A stretch of DNA of 64,000 nt from Bryoerythrophyllum caledonicum (Eukaryota; Streptophyta; Bryopsida; Pottiales; Pottiaceae), in the NCBI GenBank assembly GCA_963971425.1, contig OZ020519.1, positions 4,170,028 through 4,234,027 of the forward strand, given 5' to 3'. Below are positions 12,941 through 23,402 of this stretch, one piece after another. Both the position numbers and the translations under genes were made by a program. Positions within the stretch are counted from its first letter, which is position 1, and each line of letters starts with the position of its first letter. The notes beneath the pieces are model-generated. The model worked only from the letters and a program-made list of their open reading frames with translations. It did no database searches and was not told the origin of the DNA.

Positions 12941-13390
12941 CACAAAAGAAACCAGGATTCAATTTTCAAAATGGGATTTGATAGGGTTTGAAAATAGGAA
13001 TCAAACGAAAACTATAACAAAATTAGATAGGAATTAAAAAGAGTTGAAAAAATTCGAAAGGAAAAGTAAAATCAAATTCCGATTTTTTTTTGCAAGGCGG
13101 AATTAGAAATGGAATGAAAAACAATAAAAACGAATTAAAAGGAATAAAAAACGAATGGAAAGGAAAAGAGCAGATGAGAATATTTCAAGAGGATGAAAAT
13201 AATGTCGGATGAAATAAACAAAGCGGATGAAAAAGAGAGAATGAAAAAGAGTAAGAGGAATGCGAAAAGAATGAGAAAAAAGAATGAAAAAGGAGTATAA
13301 GGAATTTTATACTTTTTTGAAAAAATGAAAATAGCATAAGAGATCACTGCAATGTACGTTGGAATTAAAGCGTAAAAATTCACTCATCTC
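12941..13390. repeat. Purine-rich low-complexity tract
   Basis: From about 12950 to 13380 the plus strand is strongly purine-biased, with degenerate repeats of GGAATAAAA and GAATGAAAAA. The mirrored minus-strand translation (runs of F, L, I, S) is a compositional artefact. Confidence 0.65.
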
Positions 13391-13781
13391 TAAAACCCTC
13401 TAAGTTTATCCAAATCCGGGTTGAATTGTCAATCCCTATCCGGAGTTTGGTAACCTATTCTAGCATATTAATACATGGTGTTTTCAACCAGTTCAGGAAC
13501 GGTATTCAAACGTTTGTGTACGATTGAATGTACTGGTTCCCAAACCCAAGACAGCATCTATTCATGGATTAAGTGTCCAACCCAATGATTTGTAAGCAGA
13601 TTGGTGACTGATAAGCTCCTTCATGTCTCCTTAAGTGCACGTACAGACAGGTTGGTGTTCGTGAGAGTGGTGACTGTGAATACAGTTCTTGCCTCGCAAA
13701 GACGTGCTCTTCACGCAACCTAGGGTTTAAACACTGGTTGCCGTAATTCTCTGAGTTCGCGGAGGAGCCATCGACGGCATC

Positions 13782-13792
13782 GGTTTAGGGTT
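13782..13792 (+). promoter_or_regulatory. telo-box-like motif in the 5' leader
   Basis: GGTTTAGGGTT is the reverse form of the plant telo-box (AAACCCTAA), usually found close to transcription starts. It lies 17 bp before the first splice donor of the next gene. Confidence 0.35.
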
Positions 13793-13808
13793 CGCAGCAG
13801 CTGAGATC

Positions 13809-15463
13809 ATGTAAGTTGAAGGCCATGAGGACGTGGTTGATTATTGGGGTTAGGGTTACTGGGTCTCGGCGTGAGTGGTTGCTTCACGTCTCCTACTGGC
13901 ACCTCTGTTGTTGGGTAGTTAATCATCTTCATGACAGTCTTTGTCAGTACGATCCGTACGGGTTTGACAGCATCGTCGAAATCAGGAACTACTAGCGCCA
14001 TCTAGATAGTTCGTGACTGTACTTCGATGTCTAAGAGTTAGATCGTCTGAATGTTTTGTAAAGATCTGATCTGTATTGATGTTTTTTGCGTAGGGACCGG
14101 GACAACGGAGAAGCCGACAGTCGACAACGAAGACGACAACCCGGGTTTGCCGATCTTGTGCTTTTCGACATCATCCCTGGTGTCGATATCTATGGGCTAA
14201 TTCCCGATCCGCCGCCGGCAGTTTTTCCTGGTGATAATTTCTGTGTGCAACACTAATTTCCGCCCTTGCTTTCTTACCTGTCAAAAAGAGCTGTAAGTTC
14301 TGTACACGTCTAGTGTGTACGAGCCATTCGCAGTGTGTACTAACTGACGTGCGTGAGTTGGTTTTGCAGTCATCCTGGCACTGTACATGATCATTGTGCT
14401 CAACATTATGCTCAAGATTATACTCATCACCATGCTCAACGTTATGCTAGTGACGCTAGCCTCAGTGGCTGCTCAAGTCCCGCCTAATGTCGACAGTGAG
14501 GATCTAGAGGATTACGGCGACTCTTGCGACGAAGAGGACGAGGATGAGGACAAGGATGAGATCAATACCCATCCTCAGGAGTCTCCCAACTCAGGCGCAA
14601 TGCCTGCCTCGGTGCGTGCTCAAGTCCTTACCTCCGTCGACAATGAGGAAGAGGTTCACGGCTACTCTTCCCACGAAGAGGTCGATACTAACCCTCAGAA
14701 GGTGGAACCAGTTCAGAACGTTACACTGAATTACGAAGGAAAGGTGGACCCAGCAGCTCAGCACGAGGCTGTGAATCAAGCAGCAGTTGTCTCTAGACGA
14801 CCCGAAGAGGATCAGATTGACATGAGCAACACTGTGGTCCAGCAAGAGGAAGTTGATCCAGCTCAAGAAGGTCATGCATCGAACACTAGTAGTCCATCTT
14901 CGGACAGGAGCCGGGCAACTTTCAAGAGCATCGCCTCGCCTGACGGAGCAGTTGACCTGGAGATAAGCGAGGTTGATCCGACCGAAGCAGGTGCTGCATT
15001 GGATCACAGTCCACTTACTTTGAGTAGCCGCACCACTACTCTCCAACAGGACCAGGCCGCGCACGGATCAGTACTAGCGATGACGTCCCTAGCTGCAAGC
15101 AAGACAAACGCTGCTTTGACTGAAGCACCAAAGAGTCCTGGAGTCGAGAGTATCAAGGAGGAAGTAGACCTGCCATCTCTTGCGTTGCGGGAGGCGGTAG
15201 CAAGACTTCCTGGCACCGACGACGTTTACAATGCGGTTCCTACTCTTGAAGTCCATGTAACCTACAAACCAGAGACAACAAATGCTACTGCTGCTGCAAC
15301 CAACGATGCAGAGGTGACGACAAGCGTGCGATCGTCTTTGGATCGTATGAGAGATCAAGAGGGCACTGGGATGGCGTCTACTGTGCTTCAGAAGGAGGTG
15401 GAGCTCGTCACTCCGTCTCATGAGTCCAGCAACAGCTCCACCGCTAGCTCATCTTCGACTTGA
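13809..15463 (+). CDS. Unrecognised protein: hydrophobic segment plus acidic, Ser/Thr-rich tail
   Basis: Predicted exons are 13809-13810 (coding part), 14094-14230 and 14370-15463, giving 410 residues. The first coding exon supplies only A and T; the donor GTAAGT follows at once and the next exon begins with G, so ATG forms only after splicing. A stop at 13752-13754 and no ATG in the leader frame support this start. The second exon encodes MDRDNGEADSRQRRR then a proline-rich end (IPDPPPAVFP). Residues about 47-81 are a Met/Leu/Ile-rich hydrophobic stretch, possibly one or two membrane segments. From about 86 on it is acidic (EEDEDEDKDE) and rich in Ser, Thr and Glu with loose repeats of EVDPxxE. 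It ends in TGA. I do not recognise the family. Base composition matches the other genes here. The acidic tail could be disordered. Confidence 0.6.
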
Positions 15464-16907
15464 CAGAGCTGCTCCACTCACGTAATAACTTCTATCTCAG
15501 GTACGTACATGCATGGTTAGTTGTGCTCTTAAAAAAACCTTGTGTGTAGTACTTTTGAAATAGGTGCATTGTGGTTAATCCTGATAATGTCTATCTGATA
15601 AAAATATTCATAGCAGTTCCGTTATATAAGAATATGTTTTATAAGAAGTTCCTTTATCCAGAGTCAGTATTCATTCTCCCACTTCATGGAATGCTTGGTA
15701 TTCTCTCTTTCAACGTCAATGTGTTTCAAGAGAATTGGTATTTTGGGCAGAGAGCGACACTTCATCATGAAGTTGGGAAATTAACATAACTCCCACTTTA
15801 GAAGTAACTTTTCCATGAAATAGATTCTCAGACAATTAAGATAGCTCCCACTTTAGAAAAAGTAACTTTTTTATGAAGTAGATTCTCAGAAAATTAGAGT
15901 GTTGGTGTAACTCCCACTAATAATTACTTTGATTATTGGTCATTGACGTTACAGTTACTAATACCTGTTGAGTCTACAACTTGAGTAGACATGCGAATGG
16001 TGTTAGCCTTGGATCAAGTTTGATTTTAGGATTTTTTTTTTTTTTTGGTTGTAACCGTCATACAGAGAGCACATTTTTAAAATTTGAATCACTCAAGTGA
16101 GAATTGCTGTATTGACATGGTCTAATGCAAATGGCGGTTGACTCCAGGGACGTGGACTTCAGTTACGAATTAAGTGTTGCAACTGCATCATGGAACTGCT
16201 CCTTCATGGAATGAGCTTTTAGCCTTAGAATGCAGAGCGGTTCTTGAACGGCCTAGTACTCCATTATGTGGGGATCTCCTTTCAGTCCAAGAAAACCAGT
16301 TTTGGTTCCTAAGATGTTTTCTTGTTATCTAGTATTACGTTCTCTCTAGAAAATTACAGCCTCTATTAATAAATCCCTAGACGAGCTATCAGCAGGGTTT
16401 TCATGTGCTAGAATTAGTTTAGGGGTTTTCACAGAGTGAGGTAGTTGGAAAGAGGTTGTTGGATAAAAGACAGCGCTTTTGGTTAGAGGATTCTATCAGG
16501 ATTGGCCTAGAGTACCTGGATAGAATTTAACAGCTGAAGGAATGCATAATTACGCTATTATCGTTGTGTTTCTTACCAAGTTTTATAGATTTATATATTT
16601 TACGTCTTGAATATTGTGTTCAGTTATATGTGTAGAGCATTGCGGGTTTTGCAAGCTTTCAAAACCAAAAGCTGAATGAATGCTAACCGTGTGGGGGCAG
16701 TGTTCAACAAGCTCTTGTTGATGTTTGCAGTATCAACCAGTGATGTGCATGTCGAATCAACTATCTGACTTTCATCCGTGTCTTAATATGTAAGCAGGGA
16801 CCCAAGAATATACACAATCTGAAGGTTTAATAAAAATGGAATTACAGGGAGCGTTTAACTTCCTCATCAAATGGTTTTGAGCGGGTACAAATATAAACAC
16901 GCAACTC
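15464..16907. other. Intergenic
   Basis: No gene seen. CAG|GTACGT at about 15500 could be a donor of a 3' untranslated intron of the preceding gene. 15780-15920 repeats AACTCCCACTTTAGAA with AAGTAACTTTT three times as a small degenerate tandem array. 16030-16046 is a T run. Confidence 0.4.
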
Positions 16908-19900
16908 TTAAGAATTGATCTCTCTTGTCACCCTAACAACAAGCCTGTTCTTCTTGCCTGCAGAGAGTAGGAAAATCTTTTCATCTATAAAATCTTCAGC
17001 TGCCATGGTCTTCGCTTCATCTTCCACTTTCTTGTTGTTCAAATAAAGACCACCCTGCCAATACCAAAAACACAGACCACTAAGTATTTTTCTAGAACCC
17101 CAAATCACCCTTACAAGTCCACTAAAAAAAGTTCGGTACGCTAGAGTTATCCCTTAAGTTACTCGAAGTTTGAATAAAGTACACCCTCTTTACCCCTAAA
17201 TAGTTCTCAATTCATCTAAAATCAGTTCTAAGACGGCTAATGTTCATCAAGTTTGATCTCCTGCAAACACTTTCTTTACTCTCGAGGATACCTACAACTA
17301 CTTCAACAACCAAGCTCTTCCATGGACTTAATTAGAGGAATAGACCACCAAGAACTTCTATCAATCTAATAACTATCTCGAGTGAGAAAAGAGTAGTAAA
17401 ACGAAAGGAGCATCTTATTGAAACTCCGGGTGACTTTACAAGCAACTCAAACCTGTTAAGAAGACTATTCAGTGAGATGACTAATCTTGTAAGGATCACA
17501 ACTGAAGATCACCAAGCTCTTCTACTGATCTGACAACTATTCAGAGCGAGCAAAGAGAGAGAGTTCCACCAAAACTCAACAATCTTTCTAAAGGCAATAT
17601 CCGGGCACGAGACATACCTGTTTAATCAGGCGTCGAGCCGCAGCTTTACTCTGGAGCAGCCCAGTCCCAACACTCACATCCACCATAGAGCTCCCCACCA
17701 CACTCTCATACGCCACAGAGCACGACGGCACGTCCTTCGCAATTGCCTCCAACGCCATAGAGTCCAGTTCCGCCGCCGAACCGGGCGCCAACGCCTGCGT
17801 CGCCTTCACCGCCTCCGCCAGCCCTTGCTCCCCGTGCACGAACCTAGTCACCTCCTCCGCCAGCCTCTTCTGCGCTGCGTTTGGCGCATACCCAGGCTGC
17901 CCCATGGAAGCCTCCAACTCCTCAATCTCAGGGATCTCCAGGAAGGTGAGGCGTTTCAGGAACTTGACCACGTCCGAGTCTGGGACAGCGAAGAGGTGCT
18001 GGTAGAAGTTGTAGGGAGAGAGGGCGGAGGGGGCCAGCCAGATGGCGCCGGACTCAGACTTGCCGAACTTGGTGCCGTCGCTCTTGAGCAGCAGCGGGAA
18101 GGTGAGGCCGTAGGCTTGCTCTTGTTGGAGCAGGCGGCGGACGAGGTCGGTGCCTGCTGTGATGTTGCCCCACTGGTCGCTGCCTCCGATTTGGACCGAG
18201 ACGCCCTCCTCCTGCAGAAAATGCACAAGAAACCGGAGGAGGTTAGTCATCATCTTGACAGGTTAGAGTCGGTTCTGTAGTCACTTAAAGTTTTGATAGG
18301 TTACTCCCTCTGAATAGTACTAGATCAATAGGAGTGCTTGGTGGCCCTTCATTTGAAATACTTACAAGAAACCAGTATCATCTCACTGAATACTAAGATT
18401 CTCTTCTTGAATGAGCAGGTATCTTATCGAACCTTCGGGTGACTTAACAAATAACTCTATTTTCTTCTTAACTTTTACCTTAGAGAGATGCACGAAGTCG
18501 TACCCCTGGAGCAACTGATACGTGAATTCCGTGTAGCTCATGCCGTCCTCCGAATTCAGCCGTGTCTTCACACTCTCCTTCGCCATCATCGTCCCCACTC
18601 TCGCATACTTGCCGACGTCCCTCAAGAAATCCAGCAGCGAAAATTCCTTCCACCAGTCGTAATTATTAAGAACTACAGCTTTCGTATCCGCATCCGAGTG
18701 CACCTGCCAGCCAGTTCAAATATTAAACATCAAACAACCACAGCATCCCATACATTACACGAAACCCTGGGGATTATCTAAGTTATCAGTAAAGTCTGTC
18801 GAGAAGGTGGTTAGGAATTTGGAGGTTCGAAGGTGGCTAAAACACATTCTATGCTCGTTGAGGACAAGCTAAAATAAGCCTCAGCTATGTGAGGGGATAC
18901 ACCCAATGCAACATAAAGTTCTCCAATAGCTAGTCTTCACTATTCATGAGTTTCCTTGATGTTCTCCCAAGCTTCCCAAAACCAAGAAGGGACCAACGAG
19001 ACATGCATACCAAAGTTTCAATAAGATACCAACTGCGCTATTCATGCAACTACAACACAAATGCATTTGATATACATTTTAGGCTAAAACGAGAGATCAG
19101 AGAACTCGAGCTAGAGGCTGAAATAACAGAAATACCTCCAATATTTTGGCGAGAATTTGGGCAATTCCATTTGAATTCCTGGCTATGGTTTCGTCGTCAA
19201 GAACAGGGCGTTCTTTGCTCTTCCCGGACGGGTCTCCAACTCGCGCAGTGGCGCCTCCAAGCAACGCAACTGGGATATGGCCACACCTACACGACAGAAT
19301 CAGCACGAGTTCACCCCAACATGACCATTATCCAATGCTCAAAATCCTCATCCCATATCCATAATCAGCACATCCTTCAACATCATCTCCAAACAAGTCA
19401 TGGACACATAACCCTCGCCATCTATGTTTTACTGGAAACCGCAGACATGAACCCTAAAACTCTGAAGCTTGGTTTCAGCTCCAGACACATTGCCAGACCT
19501 GAACTTTAGAGATGTTATACTTGATACCCCTTCTTTTTACTACTCTTTCCTCACTCCAAAAAATGATTGCATCAATAGAAGAGCGCCGTGGTCTTACAAT
19601 TAAAAGAATATAAGAGCTTGATGGTTTCCAAACTCAAAGTAGTTTTATCCACCTCTGATTGAAAATAAAGAAAGGAGTTTGAATGAATTTCACCCGCCTT
19701 TCTCTCCTATGAGCTGATTTTAAAATGAAAACAAAAAGAGTATCTTGATCAAACATCAGGTAACATTCCAAATGACTTGCTTATACTGTTAAACCCACAG
19801 AAATGAGCCCTAAACCCTAAAAATCTGCACACAACGTGGTTTCAACACGGGAGAGAACTTGCCGTGAGGAATTCCGCACCTCTGGAACCACAATTCTAGA

Positions 19901-20205
19901 ATTCAACTACCCCACCAATCGCGACCTCTAGAGACAGAATTGGGACATTGCACACACCTTTGGAACCAGGAGAGCACGATAATCCCGAGCAAGTTGCCAA
20001 GGTGCAGCGACTCCGCAGTGGGGTCGAACCCGCAGTACACCTTGAGGCGCTGCTTCATGCACGCCTGCCGCAGCTCCTCGCTCGTCACGGACTCAATGAG
20101 CCCGCGCTCTTCCAACACGTCCACCACGTTCCGCGTCACGCCCTGCACTGCGACTCCCACGCTCGTCGCCGCCGCCGGAGCAGACGAGACGCAGAGGCAG
20201 AGCAT
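16908..20205 (-). CDS. Organellar (bacterial-type) tyrosyl-tRNA synthetase
   Basis: Five exons on the minus strand: 20205-19958, 19286-19136, 18703-18479, 18211-17618 and 17054-16908, all with GT-AG borders and consistent phase. They join to 454 residues ending in TAA. The enzyme charges tRNA-Tyr with tyrosine for translation in plastids and/or mitochondria. It has the class I signature in the form HLGN (residues 68-71) after [11 protein letters not shown], the GGSDQWGNI tyrosine-site segment (217-225), the KMSKS-type loop KFGKS (256-260), and a C-terminal S4 RNA-binding domain from about 388 ([16 protein letters not shown]). Length fits bacterial TyrRS (about 420) plus an N-terminal extension. 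The start is the uncertain part: ATG 20205 is the only in-frame ATG after an upstream stop, but the resulting N-terminus is a poor transit peptide. A better-looking one lies upstream in another frame. Confidence 0.92.
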
Positions 20206-20600
20206 GTCCGCCGCGGCACACACGCATTCCTCCTTTGTTGTTGGATATAGTACGCAGTTGTGGTTCTATTGAGGGATTGCAGAGGCCGGGCAGTAGCGAA
20301 GGCCTGCGACCAGCACCGCCGCAGCGTTGTGTGCGCCAGGCAATGCGACAGGCAATGCCCCGACGCCATGGCAGCCAATTCTCGTGCGACCACTTCACAC
20401 ATTCATGTTCGATGCTGCTCCAGACTCACAACGCTATCGTCTGCTTCAAGAGAAAAATGCCACAGCGGGCACCGGGCCTCTTTGTCCCCGGCCATAGGCG
20501 CCACTATCCTGTCTATTGCTATAGCTTGTAACCCCCTATGTCCCCAAGCTAAGAATGGAATTGGTACTTCAAACTTCTATGGGGCAAAGAGAAAGTAGAA
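20206..20600. other. 5' flank of TyrRS with a transit-peptide-like sequence in another frame
   Basis: On the minus strand, ATG 20369 opens a frame encoding MASGHCLSHCLAHTTLRR and more Arg/Ser/Ala-rich residues without acidic residues, typical of organelle transit peptides. This frame is offset from the TyrRS frame and stops at 20136. A splice that would join them needs an intron of only about 74 nt, so I did not accept it. Either the start is different or this allele carries a frameshift. Confidence 0.4.
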
Positions 20601-22282
20601 GCATTTTATGCACGTTGAAATGACCCCATGTTGTAGGGCAAGAGTCTTTCCTATGATATAGCCTCTTTCTAGAAATTTTGAGTGATTTATTCCAAATTTA
20701 ATCCATTAAGGCCTAACGTTCATTTTTGGGTTGTTTGGGCATGTTAAACCATGTAGCAAGCGTTACGAGCCACCTTTGAGAAAAACTTTAGGAAGATTTT
20801 GAGGCGAAGCAAGATGAGGATCTACTTTGACCGGTGCCACAAAACTTGATGCAAGCATTAGTGAGCTACAGTGATTTTACGTGAAGTGGGTTGTCATGAA
20901 ACATACCCTCTTTGTAAATGATGTTCTACATGATTTTTTACACTCGTAAATTCTCCGGGATCATTGGCTTTAGAGGATTAATAAGGTATGGCAATGAACA
21001 CCTTTTTTCTTGTACTCATCAATGGGATGTATCTCTAACTGCCCATGAAGCCAAAACCATCTCATATCCATAAATCTTAAATAAATCACTAAAAAAATCT
21101 TTGAAGACCTTAAATTGTGTATCTATATATAGAAGGATGCATACCTACAACATGGGGTCATACAAACACACTTTGGACAATGGAGAATCTACGAAAGTAA
21201 TAGATTATGTAAGCAACAGATACATTTCACTTCCTTATGTTTTTGATATGGGGTGAATATCATTGAAATGCTTGCTTGGATGCCTTTGGTGCTGATCTCA
21301 TTGAAGTGGGGTCGTGATTAAATGTACTCATTGTATAGATGTTGATTCGCATGATCTTTTACCCTCATAGATTCTTATTGGCCAAAAAAGTTCATTGGCT
21401 TTACATGGTCAATTTCTAAAAGACAATTTGTCCCATTGGAGGACAAATTGATTATAGATAGGTTCCTAAAAATCTAGTATTGAAGATAACTTTTAGAAGA
21501 TAACTTTTTAATGAGAATAGGAATACGGGTTATTACTCTGGGAAATTTTCTTTCCTTTTTTGGACTTACAGAGAAAAGATTATGGTGCTTCAAACACAAA
21601 AAAACTCAACTCTTATGGTAGTTGGGTATGGTACTATAGAGATGTATAGTGCTATTGTAGAGTTGACAATTGCACTTTTTTGAGGTAGATAGTAGTGAAG
21701 GAAAGTTTCTAGCAACCTTCATGGTTTTCATTTTAAAAGACATAGAAATTAAGGATTTAACTTTTTTTGGATAATGTTTTTTTATCGTCAGAATAAGTAA
21801 TAATAACTCTATTCACCGTTTGGATTATAGATCCAACTATTATTTTATTATTATTATTATTTTATTTTTCTGAGTAAAGGGCCACTTTCTATACTCCTAC
21901 TCATTGTAGGCCCATTTTTCTTATTGTTAACACCTGCATCACTTATGATTTTTTTGCATGCAATAGCCTAACACAAGGTACAACATAGATATGTTGAGTA
22001 TATGCAATGTGTAGAGGAAAAATATGCCATGTGTTCACTAATCATGTCCGGGCAAGATAGGAAAAATCAAAATTTTACTCTTTATAGGCATATATCTTTC
22101 ATTCCTCATTGTCAAAGTTTATGAAAGTTTTAGGGTGTCTTCTTGTTGTAGTTTATTAGAGGATCCCACAACTACAATTTAAAGTAGTATAAATAAGTCT
22201 AAAAATATCTCATCTCAAAGTGGCAGTTTTATGGTGGTTTTGTCGAAGCATAAGGGCCTATCCTTTAAGGGTTAAAGGGTAA
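20601..22282. other. AT-rich stretch with dispersed repeats, no gene
   Basis: 20910-20985 and 21330-21400 share words with each other (CATGAT, TTTTTACACTCGTAAATTCT versus TTTTACCCTCATAGATTCT, ATTGGCTTTA) and with about 6340-6400. The end at 22258-22277 (CCTTTAAGGGTTAA) looks like the right end of a TTAA element whose left end I could not place. Confidence 0.4.
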
Positions 22283-22320
22283 GTGTACATAAAAACAAAT
22301 TCAATTGCTTCTTTGACAAG

Positions 22321-22582
22321 AGGAATCATCTTCACGTTCAACCGGTCGCCGCACGTGGACAAGAAGGCGCGCGACCAGTTTGAGATGAAGACTCGCAAGC
22401 AGCTGCTGGTCATGGATATGGACGTGGGCAAGCTGCGGGAGAAGTACAACCAGCTCAAGAACCACAACATGCTGGGCGTGCAGCTCAAGGTGAACTTCCA
22501 TTACAAGACGCGCTTGGATATGAGCCGGGTCAAGGGCCATGTCACGGAGGCAACCGTCGTGGATCAGAAGCAGATCGAATGA
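22321..22582 (+). CDS. rps10: Mitochondrial-type ribosomal protein uS10 (RPS10), C-terminal exon
   Basis: The frame encodes [19 protein letters not shown] followed by [20 protein letters not shown] and a C-terminal part containing [14 protein letters not shown], then TGA. SPHVDKK.RDQFEM and KTRLD are characteristic of the plant mitochondrial S10 protein of the small ribosomal subunit. The frame has no ATG before the conserved core, and CTTTGACAAG just upstream can serve as a splice acceptor (AG at 22319-22320). This is therefore probably the last exon, with the targeting sequence in an upstream exon I could not find. The exon is GC-rich in an AT-rich repeat setting, which is like the other nuclear genes here. 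It could be functional or a stranded fragment; nothing in the exon itself is broken. No organellar context is present. Confidence 0.75.
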
Positions 22583-23017
22583 CTAGATAAGACGAGAGAC
22601 GCAGGTAATGTGTGAAAACCACCTTAAGGTCATAAAGCATTCTTTCACTTGTTAGAGACTCTCCCAAGGCCTTGTTGGCATAAAAGGGTTAAGGCCCATC
22701 ATCCAACTCCATCCCAAAACCCATCACCCACACATAACTCTTCAAGGCCTACAAGGTTAGAGGCCTAGGAAGAATCTATGAGCATACTAGATCATGCTAA
22801 ACATCATCTATAGAGATGATACATTTTATCGTGACCCCACTTCACAAAAATCATTGTAGTTTGCCCGTCAGACTTTGGTGCACAATCTCACCACATTTGT
22901 CGGAAGTGCACAGATCCTTGGAACTTAAACTTAAGTCATAGATCGAACAAAGATGAAATATTGGTCCACTAAATTGGTAAATTTCTCCAAAAGTGACAAT
23001 CTATGGGCCTCTTGTCC
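22583..23017. other. Non-coding, repeat-derived
   Basis: TAAAAGGG before TTAA at 22689-22692 and TTAA followed by CCCGTTAACG at 23018 look like borders of TTAA elements. No gene seen. Confidence 0.4.
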
Positions 23018-23270
23018 TTAACCCGTTAACGATGTGACCTTGCACGGAGCCTACAAAAATCTACGAACGTAATAGATTAGTTGCAAAAAAAATGAACATT
23101 TATAGAAAGGAACATTTCATTGTTGACTTTTTTCACAGAAATCATTATAGTTTGTTAATGCCACAACCGATTAGAGATAAGGAAGATGGGGTAGATGGAG
23201 GAAAGCGAAGCACATAGCGAACCGGGCTACTGCAAATCAATCCAATGGTTCAATTAGAGGTGGCACCCCG
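23018..23270. repeat. Second copy of the 7420-7710 repeat
   Basis: TTAA at 23018-23021 is followed by CCCGTTAACGATGTGACC, TTGCAC, ATTGTTGACTTTTTTCACA, AGGAAAGCGAAGC and CAAATCAATCCAA, in the same order as at 7420-7710. Confidence 0.6.
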
Positions 23271-23349
23271 AAAGTTTAGGTCATGGGTTAAGTTCAAATT
23301 TCTTTCTATCTTAAACACCTGAGGACCGTCAGGATCCAGACACACAAAT

Positions 23350-23394
23350 CCCCCAGAGGGAGTAGTGTATAACCCCAGAGGGAGTAGTGTATAA
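23350..23394. repeat. 22-bp unit in tandem, two copies
   Basis: CCCCAGAGGGAGTAGTGTAT occurs twice in direct succession, immediately before the TTAA-type element at 23395. Confidence 0.85.
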
Positions 23395-23402
23395 CCCTTT
23401 AA

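Noticed and set aside
13135-13383. 82-codon minus-strand frame rich in F, L, I and S
   Set aside because: Product of the purine-rich low-complexity tract on the other strand.
20150-20225. 74-nt intron joining the transit-peptide-like frame to TyrRS
   Set aside because: It would restore phase but is shorter and far more GC-rich than every other intron in the window.
17825-20598. Plus-strand frames across the TyrRS exons
   Set aside because: Antisense shadows of the synthetase exons, which have clear motifs and splice sites.
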